From contig DAITAT010000029.1 of the NCBI GenBank assembly GCA_036824145.1, positions 1 through 21,291 on the forward strand: a stretch of 21,291 nt of DNA, in the 5' to 3' direction. Shown in pieces: positions 1-7,380 of this stretch (its first letter is position 1; every line of letters begins with the position of its first letter). The notes under the pieces were generated by a model. That model made no database searches and was not told where the DNA came from. It was given only the letters and a program-made list of their open reading frames with translations. The DNA is from DATMMS01 sp036824145 (GTDB lineage: Bacteria; Chloroflexota; Dormibacteria; DASZGP01). The translations under genes were made by a program, and so were the position numbers.

Positions 1-145
1 ACGCCACACTCCATTAACGTCGCAAAAGATACAATTTACGACGCTACGGCTATGGCGAGATCGGGGCCGGCCTCGTTATCCCCCATCTAGCCAAAGCAGC
101 TCGCCTTTTGATCTCCAGCCGGCGGAGCGTCCTTGCCGCTTCGGG

Positions 146-478
146 TTATTTAGCCGGGACGCTCAGTCGTTCGCCGGCGTAAATCGGTTGGGCGCCGAGG
201 TGGTTTAGCTGGAGGATCTCCCCAACCCTGCCCCGAGTGTCGTCATCGGGGTAGCGATCGGCGGCAATGCTCCAGACCGTCTGTCCAGGCTGCACCGTGA
301 CGATATCGGTCCCGGTCCTCCCTCCCCCATAGGCTGCTTGCACAAAGCCGACGATGAGTATGCCGAGGACCACCAGGATCCTGCCGATCTTGATGCGGGC
401 TGCCTTTCTGCGGGGCACCGGCGGCGCATAGTAGCGCGAACGGCGATCGCCTGAGTGAACATCGGCATACGAACTCAT
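146..478 (-). CDS. Small membrane-anchored LysM protein, probable SOS-induced cell-division inhibitor (YneA-like)
   Basis: The protein has 110 residues. A basic, proline-containing cytoplasmic stretch (about 1-32) is followed by one hydrophobic membrane segment (about 33-50, ILVVLGILIVGF) and a single LysM domain (about 59-108, from VTVQPGQTVWSIA to the end). LysM domains bind peptidoglycan, so the domain is predicted to lie outside the membrane. I start at ATG 478, not at the GTG-type start 69 bases upstream, because a strong promoter and a LexA site occupy that upstream sequence. Short proteins of this build that are LexA-controlled include YneA of Bacillus and the LysM proteins next to lexA in mycobacteria and corynebacteria, which delay division after DNA damage. 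The function here is inferred from architecture plus the LexA site. A general peptidoglycan-binding protein is the alternative. Confidence 0.85.
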   Translation of the reverse strand: MSSYADVHSGDRRSRYYAPPVPRRKAARIKIGRILVVLGILIVGFVQAAYGGGRTGTDIVTVQPGQTVWSIAADRYPDDDTRGRVGEILQLNHLGAQPIYAGERLSVPAK

Positions 479-514
479 GTTCGCTATTAATGCACGAACG
501 CTTGTTCGTGTCAA
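478..514 (-). promoter_or_regulatory. Promoter of the LysM gene, probably leaderless
   Basis: On the minus strand a perfect -35 hexamer TTGACA (514-509) is followed by a 17-base spacer and ATTAAT (491-486, four of six matches to TATAAT). Transcription should begin at about 479-478, the first base of the ATG. No Shine-Dalgarno sequence lies in front of the ATG, which agrees with a leaderless message. The hexamers and spacing are seen directly; the start point is inferred. Confidence 0.7.
493..510 (-). promoter_or_regulatory. LexA (SOS) box in the LysM gene promoter
   Basis: Read in the gene direction, CACGAACAAGCGTTCGTG is a perfect inverted repeat with 7-base arms around 4 bases. It fits the Gram-positive LexA consensus CGAAC-RNRY-GTTYC at every position except the last base. 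It lies entirely inside the spacer between -35 and -10, so bound LexA would exclude RNA polymerase. Confidence 0.88.
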
Positions 515-536
515 GCAGGGCGTCGGCGCTGAGACC

Positions 537-1952
<1,416 letters not shown>

Positions 1953-1993
1953 GACAGTCCGTCGACCCGCCCCAGGAGTTGGTTCCAGAGTCC

Positions 1994-2251
1994 TTAGAGG
2001 GTGGTCCGGCCGGTCTTGAAGTAGTCGGCGTTGAGCTCGGTGTAAGCCTTCCACTGCTCGGGGACGTCGTAGTCGACGAAGATCGCGGTCACCGGGCACG
2101 CTGGCTCACAGGCGCCGCAGTCAATGCACTCTTCGGGGTTTATGTACAGCTGTGGATCCTCGTCCGCGCCGTGGATGCAGTCCACCGGGCAAACATCGAC
2201 GCAGGACTTGTCCTTGGTGCCGATGCAGGGCTCGGCGATTGTGTAGGTCAT
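1994..2251 (-). CDS. fdxA: 7Fe ferredoxin ([3Fe-4S][4Fe-4S])
   Basis: This 85-residue electron carrier has the cysteine pattern of bacterial 7Fe ferredoxins: Cys9, then Cys17-x3-Cys21-Pro (the spacing of a 3Fe-4S site), Cys25, and then Cys42-x2-Cys45-x2-Cys48-x3-Cys52-Pro. The C-terminal tail (about 55-85) matches the usual extension of actinobacterial and Thermus FdxA proteins. The ATG at 2251 is preceded by an AAGGAG ribosome-binding site (2262-2267) at good spacing. The gene is divergent from lexA and shares a 230-base regulatory region with it. The redox partner cannot be read from the sequence; the downstream fumC makes a role in central carbon metabolism possible but unproven. Confidence 0.93.
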   Translation of the reverse strand: MTYTIAEPCIGTKDKSCVDVCPVDCIHGADEDPQLYINPEECIDCGACEPACPVTAIFVDYDVPEQWKAYTELNADYFKTGRTTL

Positions 2252-2304
2252 CGGCGACGGTCTCCTTGAGTTGCCCCACGGGGGCCTATGTCAACAGCAG
2301 GGCA

Positions 2305-2313
2305 ATTCTAGCA
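2305..2313 (-). promoter_or_regulatory. Extended -10 element of the ferredoxin gene
   Basis: TGCTAGAAT on the minus strand is an extended -10 (TGn plus TAGAAT, five of six matches). It predicts a start near 2298 and a leader of about 47 bases. I see no good -35 hexamer at 17 bases, which is common for extended -10 promoters or for promoters that need an activator. Confidence 0.55.
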
Positions 2314-2331
2314 ACGCGATCGACGGCGATG

Positions 2332-2345
2332 TGACTGTACAGTCA
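2332..2345. promoter_or_regulatory. Perfect 14-base palindrome, candidate operator
   Basis: TGACTGTACAGTCA is its own reverse complement. It lies between the divergent ferredoxin and lexA genes, just upstream of where the ferredoxin -35 would be and about 40 bases upstream of the lexA LexA box. It does not match the LexA pattern of this window. It would suit a dimeric regulator; which one is unknown. Confidence 0.5.
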
Positions 2346-2362
2346 TCCCGTCCCGACGGGAT
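2345..2362. repeat. Inverted repeat with 8-base arms
   Basis: ATCCCGTCCCGACGGGAT has perfect 8-base arms around two bases and abuts the 14-base palindrome directly. It could be a second operator or a hairpin. No T-run follows it on the plus strand, so it is not a standard terminator. Confidence 0.45.
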
Positions 2363-2382
2363 CCAGGCGAGTTTAGCGCCTG

Positions 2383-2396
2383 CGAACATGCGTTTG
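2383..2396 (+). promoter_or_regulatory. LexA (SOS) box upstream of lexA
   Basis: CGAACATGCGTTTG matches the Gram-positive LexA pattern CGAAC-RNRY-GTTY and the other two boxes in the window. It overlaps the -35 hexamer of the lexA promoter, the expected arrangement for autorepression. One arm position is imperfect (GTTTG instead of GTTCG), as is common for self-regulated lexA operators. Confidence 0.8.
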
Positions 2397-2422
2397 CGCA
2401 ATACAAACATTTGTGCTACTGT
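2394..2422 (+). promoter_or_regulatory. lexA promoter
   Basis: TTGCGC (2394-2399), a 17-base spacer and TACTGT (2417-2422) form a modest sigma-70-type promoter strengthened by a TG one base before the -10 (2414-2415). Transcription would start near 2429, giving a leader of about 50 bases. Confidence 0.55.
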
Positions 2423-2481
2423 TGCACCGCCACCGGCGCACCCCAGCGCCAAGCCCACCCGGCCCACTGCGGAGGAACGTC

Positions 2482-3126
2482 ATGCCCGAGGTGCTTACCA
2501 CTAGACAGCGTGAGATCCTCGACTACCTCAGGAAGATGCTCAGGGATAAGGCTTATCCCCCTACTGTCCGCGAAATCGGGCTGGCAATCGGCCTCAGCTC
2601 CAGCTCAACCGTCCAGAACCACCTCAACACGCTCGAGCGCAAGGGCTACATCCACCGCGACCCTTCCAAGTCTCGTGCCATCGAGCTGGTCGAGAAGGAC
2701 CCGCTGGCAGCGCCCAAGCACAGCAACATCGTCAGCCTGCCGCTCATCGGCCAGGTGGCGGCGGGCACCCCGGTGCTGGCAGAAACCAACATCGAGGACC
2801 ACATCGAGATGGCCGGCGGGCTCTTCGGTGAAGACTCGTTCCTGCTGCGCGTCCGCGGCGACAGCATGATCGACGACGGCATCATGGACGGCGACCTGGT
2901 GGCGGTGAAGCCGGCGCACGAAGCCCAGAACGGGGCTGTTGTGGTGGCGCGCATCGAGCATCCCGAGACCGGTGAGTCGGAGGCTACCGTGAAGCGCCTT
3001 TACCGAGAGGCTTCCGGCTTCCGTCTGGAGCCCGCCAATCCCTCCTATCAGCCCCTTCGTGTACCCGAGCTCACCGTTGAGGGGATCGTGGTCGGTCTCC
3101 TGCGGGTCAGTCCGCGGGGGCTTTAG
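2482..3126 (+). CDS. lexA: LexA repressor, SOS response regulator and self-cleaving peptidase
   Basis: The protein has 214 residues. The N-terminal winged helix-turn-helix (about 6-69) contains PPTVREIGLAIGLSSSSTVQNHL. The Ala94-Gly95 self-cleavage site is in QVAAGTP, and the S24-type catalytic pair is Ser128 (RGDSMIDDGI) and Lys171 (TVKRL). RecA filaments stimulate the cleavage and lift repression. The loop between Ser and Lys is a few residues longer than in E. coli LexA (IEHPETGESE region). The start at ATG 2482 is fixed by GGAGG at 2471-2475, six bases upstream; an in-frame start 69 bases earlier is discarded. A LexA box lies in its promoter, so autoregulation is expected. Its last 20 bases overlap the end of hflX on the opposite strand. 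Confidence 0.97.
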   Translation: MPEVLTTRQREILDYLRKMLRDKAYPPTVREIGLAIGLSSSSTVQNHLNTLERKGYIHRDPSKSRAIELVEKDPLAAPKHSNIVSLPLIGQVAAGTPVLAETNIEDHIEMAGGLFGEDSFLLRVRGDSMIDDGIMDGDLVAVKPAHEAQNGAVVVARIEHPETGESEATVKRLYREASGFRLEPANPSYQPLRVPELTVEGIVVGLLRVSPRGL

Positions 3127-4420
3127 CCGGCTCCACAAAGGCCGCGAAGCGACCGGCCAGGTTGCTTGGGACTTCCGCCGCCATCCTTATCCCCTCCTCC
3201 AGGTAATCCAGGCGCAGCACGCGTCCGTGCTCACGAACGTCCGACTCGACCCCGGCGTGATCGTAGGGCACCAGTAGCTCCAACTCCACCAGGTTGCTGC
3301 GCGCCTGCCGTTCGATCGCCTCCAGAAGGCTGGGTAGACCATCCCCGGTGCGAGCTGAGATCGCGACCACCTCCTCGTAAGGGGACCAGTTGCCGCGGCG
3401 GCGGATCATGGCCACCGTGTCCCTGGCCAGCAGGTCGCACTTGTTGAAGGCCAGCACCAGGGGCTTGTCCAGCGCCTGCAGCTCTTCGAGCACTTCATTG
3501 GTGGCGGCGAAATGCTCGCGCATCGCGGGGTGGCTGGCGTCGAGCACATGCAGCACCACGTCAGCCTCGGTCACCTCCTCCAGGGTCGCTTTGAACGCGG
3601 CCACCAAATCGGTGGGGAGTTTCTGGATCAAGCCGACGGTGTCGGTCAGCAGGACGCGACGGCCGTCGGGGAGCTCGGCGGCCCGAGTGGTGGGATCGAG
3701 CGTGGCGAAAAGCTGGTTGGCCTCCAGGACGCCGGCACCGGTGATGGCGTTCATGACGGTGCTCTTGCCGGCGTTGGTGTACCCCACAACCGCCACCACC
3801 GGGACCTCCGCCCGCCGACGTGCTTGGCGGTGGAGGCTGCGCGACTTCTGCAGCTTGTCGGTCTCGCGCTTCAGCTCGCTGATGCGATGCCGGATGCGGC
3901 GGCGGTCGACCTCCAACTTCTGCTCGCCGGGACCACGGGTGCCGATGCCACCGCCAAGTCGGGAGAGGTTGCGTCCCCCGGCCAACCTCGGCAACAGGTG
4001 GCGCAGTTGGGCGGCCTCGACCTGCAGCCGGCCCTCGTGGCTGCGGGAGTGGCGGGCAAAGATGTCGAGGATCAGCTCGGTACGATCGAGCACCTTCATG
4101 TTGAGAATGTCCTCCAGGCTGCGCTGCTGCCGGGGTGCCAGCTCTTCGTTGCAGATCACGGTGGTGAAGGCGAGGTCGCTCTTGAGGCTCTTCAGTTCCT
4201 CGACCTTGCCCTTGCCGTAAGCGGTCATGGGGTTGGGGCGCTCGAGGTGCTGGATGTCAGACCCGACCACTTCTGCCCCCGCGGTGATCGCGAGCTCGGC
4301 AAGCTCGGCCATCTGTTCCTCAAGCTTGGCCCCTGTGACTCCCGGCAGTCCGAGCCCGATCAGGTACACGCGCTCAGGCTCCTGGTCCGGCGTGAATACG
4401 AACTCGTCTAGGCCTGGCAT
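3107..4420 (-). CDS. hflX: GTPase HflX, ribosome-associated
   Basis: The protein has 437 residues, typical of HflX, a GTPase that binds 50S subunits and splits stalled ribosomes under stress. The N-terminal HflX domain (about 16-205) includes the glycine-rich stretch RLGGGIGTRGPGE (154-166) and an arginine-rich coiled region (173-203). The G domain follows with G1 GYTNAGKST (213-221), G3 DTVG (260-263), G4 NKCD (326-329) and a G5-like SARTG. The start at ATG 4420 has AAGGGG close upstream. It is 36 bases behind dapL and is the last gene of the mutSL-miaA run. miaA-hflX linkage is common in other bacteria, so its presence here fits, although two dap genes lie between them. Confidence 0.96.
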   Translation of the reverse strand: MPGLDEFVFTPDQEPERVYLIGLGLPGVTGAKLEEQMAELAELAITAGAEVVGSDIQHLERPNPMTAYGKGKVEELKSLKSDLAFTTVICNEELAPRQQRSLEDILNMKVLDRTELILDIFARHSRSHEGRLQVEAAQLRHLLPRLAGGRNLSRLGGGIGTRGPGEQKLEVDRRRIRHRISELKRETDKLQKSRSLHRQARRRAEVPVVAVVGYTNAGKSTVMNAITGAGVLEANQLFATLDPTTRAAELPDGRRVLLTDTVGLIQKLPTDLVAAFKATLEEVTEADVVLHVLDASHPAMREHFAATNEVLEELQALDKPLVLAFNKCDLLARDTVAMIRRRGNWSPYEEVVAISARTGDGLPSLLEAIERQARSNLVELELLVPYDHAGVESDVREHGRVLRLDYLEEGIRMAAEVPSNLAGRFAAFVEPAKAPAD

Positions 4421-4456
4421 CCGCGCCCCTTGGCTATCCCGACCCCTCCGACGGCG

Positions 4457-5632
4457 TCAGAAGCTGATCTTGCGCAGCCGTTCGAGCGCCTCGTCCAACC
4501 TGTCGTCGGGCACGGTCAGGGACACTCTGAAGTAGCCCTCGCCGTGCTCCCCAAAGCCACTGCCGGGGGTGACGTTGACCCCGGCGTCATCAAGGACCCT
4601 GCTCGCGAAGGAGACCGATGTGTGGCCGTCCGGCACCGGCAGCCAGAGATAGAAGGTGGCGTCGGGGGCCTTCGCGTCCTTCCAGCCCAGCTCGCGCAAA
4701 ACCGCCAGAGTCCTCGACTGGCGGGCCTCGTAGACTGCGTTGAGAGCGCCGTCCTCGGGCCCCTCCAGGGCGGCGATGCCGGCGTGCTGGACCACCGGGA
4801 AGATCCCCGAGTCGATATTGGTCTTGACCTGGCCGAGCAGCTTCAGGACGTCAGCATTGCCTACCGCCATGCCGATCCGCCAACCCGTCATGTTGAAGGT
4901 CTTCGACAGCGAGTGAAACTCGATCGCCACCTCCTTGGCGCCAGGCAGCTCGAGGATACTTGGGGCGCGGTAGCCACGGTAGGTGACCTCGGAGTAGGGG
5001 AAGTCGTGGCATAGGACGATGCCGTATGTCCGGCAGAACGCCAACGCCTTCTCGTAGAACTCCACCGGGGCGGTCGCGGCGGTGGGGTTGTTGGGGTAGT
5101 TGAGCCAGACGATCCGTGCCCTCTCGGCCGCAGCGACAGGGATGGAGTCGAAGTCTGGGAGCCAGTTGTTGGCGGCCGATAGCGGCATGATGTGCGGCTC
5201 GCCATCAGCCATCACGGTGCCGGTCAGGTACACCGGGTACCCGGGGCTTGGCACCAGGACCACGTCGCCGGGATTGACCAGCGCAAACGGCAGGTGAGCG
5301 ATGCCGTCCTTGGAGCCGAGCGTGGGCAGGATTTCGGTGTCGGGGTCGAGGTCGACGCCGAATCGTCGCTGGTACCAGCCGGCTACCGCGCGTCGCAGCG
5401 CGGGCATCCCGAAGTAAGAGGCGTAACGCTGGTTCTCGACGTGAGGGAGGGCTTCGCGAGCTGCCGCCACGATGCGCTCGGGCGTTGGCGTGTCGGGATC
5501 GCCGATGTCGAGCGCTATGACGTCGACCCCGGCCGCCCGCTTGGCGGCGACCTTCTTGTCGATCTCCGCAAACAGGTAGGGTGGGATCCGCGACATCCTG
5601 CGAGCCGCCAGGCCCTCGCGAAGCTGGCTCAC
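4457..5632 (-). CDS. dapL: LL-diaminopimelate aminotransferase (fold-type I PLP enzyme)
   Basis: The protein has 391 residues. DapL converts tetrahydrodipicolinate directly to LL-diaminopimelate using glutamate, bypassing the acylated intermediates. The N-terminal IPPYLFAEIDKK and the block DIGDPDTPTPERIV are typical of DapL. The PLP lysine is Lys244 in HSLSKTFNMTGWRIG, and NYPNNPTA (178-185) is the usual aminotransferase NPT motif. The start is GTG 5632, which overlaps the dapF stop by four bases (GTGA), indicating translational coupling; an ATG at codon 13 would cut into the conserved N-terminus. Pairing with dapF supports the DapL assignment over a general aspartate-type aminotransferase, which is the main alternative. 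Confidence 0.9.
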   Translation of the reverse strand: MSQLREGLAARRMSRIPPYLFAEIDKKVAAKRAAGVDVIALDIGDPDTPTPERIVAAAREALPHVENQRYASYFGMPALRRAVAGWYQRRFGVDLDPDTEILPTLGSKDGIAHLPFALVNPGDVVLVPSPGYPVYLTGTVMADGEPHIMPLSAANNWLPDFDSIPVAAAERARIVWLNYPNNPTAATAPVEFYEKALAFCRTYGIVLCHDFPYSEVTYRGYRAPSILELPGAKEVAIEFHSLSKTFNMTGWRIGMAVGNADVLKLLGQVKTNIDSGIFPVVQHAGIAALEGPEDGALNAVYEARQSRTLAVLRELGWKDAKAPDATFYLWLPVPDGHTSVSFASRVLDDAGVNVTPGSGFGEHGEGYFRVSLTVPDDRLDEALERLRKISF

Positions 5633-6459
5633 CAGGCCTGGTCGCCCGTGAAGCTGGTCTCCGCCGGTCCGGTCAGGAGCACGTTCTCCCCGGGCCGCCA
5701 GGCGACGGTGAGCCGACCGCCGGGCACGTCGATCTCGACCTCGGGGTTGGTCTGGCGGACCACTTGGCCCGCCACTGCAACGGCACAGGCGCCCGTCCCG
5801 CAGGCCTGGGTCTCCCCCACTCCCCGCTCCCAGACCCGCATCCGCAGGTGTCCGGGATCGATCACCTCAACGATCTCGAAGTTGGTGCGATTCGGGAAGG
5901 CCGGGTGGTGCTCGACCTCTGGCCCCACGCGCTCGAGCGGAAAGTCCGCGACGCTATCGACAAACGTCACCGCATGCGGATTGCCCATGCTCACGCAGGT
6001 CAGCTTCAACTGCGAACCGTTGACCGAGAAGACCGCCTCGCGGACGTCGTCGCCGGTAACGTCGACGGGGATGTCGGCGGGCGCGAAACGCGGCGGGCCC
6101 ATGTCCGCCCGTACCATGGTCCGACCCTCGCCGTACTCCAGCACCTCGGTGGTCACCCGCCCTGCCCCGGTCTCCCAGGCCAGCTCCCGCTTCTCGGTGG
6201 CGCCGATGTCGATGGCGAACTTGGCCATGCAGCGGATGCCGTTGCCGCACATTTCCCCCACGCTGCCGTCGGCGTTGTGGTAGCGCATGCGGAAGTCGTC
6301 GCTGCCGCTGGGCTCGAGCACCAGGATGCCGTCGGCGCCAACGCCGACCCGCCGGTCGCAGGTGCGAATCGCCAGCGCCGGCCAATCAACACCCGCGAGC
6401 TCACGGCCGTCGATGACGACGAAATCGTTGGCTGCCCCCTGCATCTTGTGGAATTTCAT
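5629..6459 (-). CDS. dapF: Diaminopimelate epimerase
   Basis: The protein has 276 residues. DapF interconverts LL- and meso-diaminopimelate, the precursor of lysine and of peptidoglycan cross-links. Both catalytic cysteines are present: Cys71 in EMCGNGIRC and Cys220 in QACGTGACA. The N-terminus KFHKMQGAANDFVVID is canonical. The ATG at 6459 overlaps the miaA stop by four bases (ATGA), and its own stop overlaps the dapL start by four bases, so it is coupled on both sides. With dapL next to it, the last two steps to meso-diaminopimelate are encoded together. Confidence 0.97.
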   Translation of the reverse strand: MKFHKMQGAANDFVVIDGRELAGVDWPALAIRTCDRRVGVGADGILVLEPSGSDDFRMRYHNADGSVGEMCGNGIRCMAKFAIDIGATEKRELAWETGAGRVTTEVLEYGEGRTMVRADMGPPRFAPADIPVDVTGDDVREAVFSVNGSQLKLTCVSMGNPHAVTFVDSVADFPLERVGPEVEHHPAFPNRTNFEIVEVIDPGHLRMRVWERGVGETQACGTGACAVAVAGQVVRQTNPEVEIDVPGGRLTVAWRPGENVLLTGPAETSFTGDQAW

Positions 6460-7355
6460 GGCTTCTCGATCAAGTCCAGTATGGCCTCAACGATATCGGG
6501 CCCCGTGAACCTGGTCACGTCCAGCCAGCGCACCTCTGGGTCGGCGCGAAACCAGGTCAGCTGACGCTTTGCGTAGTTCCGGGTGCGCTTGGCGATAGCC
6601 TCCCGGGCGACTTCCAGCTTGAGCCTGCCGGCGGCGACCTCGGCGAGCTCGCGCACGCCGATGCTGCTCAAGGCGGTGCCACTGATGGTCGCCCCGGAGC
6701 CGACCAAGACCTCGATCTCGGCCATCCAGCCCGCGGCCAGCATGGTGTCGAGGCGGGCGTCGATCCATTCGTAGAGCTGGGCGCGAGGGGCGTCCAGGCC
6801 GATCTTGGTCGCCGCCAGCGCGGGTGAAGCCGTCGTGGTGGCGCGATCGCCACGCTCGCGACGCGAGGCGAGCTCGATCGCCCGCACAACTCGCACCCGG
6901 TTGGAAGCGTCAACTTTCGCTGCGGCGCCGGGGTCAAGCTGGGCAAGGCGCTGATGCAGGGCGGACAGGTTGTCTCGCGCTTGATCCTCCAGCCGGTGGC
7001 GGAGCTCGACCTCGGCGGCGTGGCCGCCGAGGTCGAGGCCGTCGAGCAGCGCTTTCAGGTACAGCCCTGTGCCGGCCGTCAGTACGGCCTGTCGCTTTGA
7101 GGCGATCAAGCCCTCCACGATCGGGCGAGCCATCCTGAGGTAGCCCGCGGCGTCAACTTTCTGGCCGACCGGGATCTCGCTTACGAGATGACAGCGGACA
7201 CCCTTGAGGTCTTTCGGGGTTGGCGCGTTGCTGCAGATCTCGACGCCCCTGTAGACCTGTCGCGAGTCGAAGGAGACGATCTCGCCACCGACGCGGCGGC
7301 ACAGCTCGACCGCGACCGCAGTCTTGCCCACCGCGGTGGGTCCGACGATGGCCAC
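6456..7355 (-). CDS. miaA: tRNA dimethylallyltransferase (adenosine-37)
   Basis: The protein has about 299 residues. MiaA attaches a dimethylallyl group to A37 of tRNAs reading UNN codons. Visible motifs are the P-loop GPTAVGKT, the substrate-binding FDSRQVYRGVEICSNAPT, GTGLYLKALLDGL and the C-terminal RVVRAIELA, followed by a basic KRTRNYAKRQLTWFR segment. The frame is open far into mutL, but that part is a shadow. The start is uncertain: GTG 7355 puts the P-loop strand right at the N-terminus and leaves 25 bases after mutL, whereas ATG 7415 would add 20 residues and overlap the conserved end of mutL. Neither has a clear Shine-Dalgarno sequence. The four-base overlap with dapF is clear. Confidence 0.93.
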   Translation of the reverse strand: MAIVGPTAVGKTAVAVELCRRVGGEIVSFDSRQVYRGVEICSNAPTPKDLKGVRCHLVSEIPVGQKVDAAGYLRMARPIVEGLIASKRQAVLTAGTGLYLKALLDGLDLGGHAAEVELRHRLEDQARDNLSALHQRLAQLDPGAAAKVDASNRVRVVRAIELASRRERGDRATTTASPALAATKIGLDAPRAQLYEWIDARLDTMLAAGWMAEIEVLVGSGATISGTALSSIGVRELAEVAAGRLKLEVAREAIAKRTRNYAKRQLTWFRADPEVRWLDVTRFTGPDIVEAILDLIEKP

Positions 7356-7380
7356 CGGCGTGGTACCGAACGTTGCCCGA

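Noticed and set aside
1..145. Open plus-strand frame at 1-90 (ending TAG at 88-90) that could be the end of a gene entering from the left.
   Set aside because: Only 29 codons are visible, none recognisable, and the frame could be open by chance. The stretch also shows no clear terminator or RNA gene.
2403..2414. ACAAACATTTGT upstream of lexA as a second LexA box.
   Set aside because: Its arms and spacing do not fit CGAAC-N4-GTTYG; it overlaps the promoter spacer and is more simply AT-rich promoter DNA.
2605..3138. A 177-codon minus-strand frame opposite lexA.
   Set aside because: It is the complement of the lexA coding frame and has no recognisable domain.
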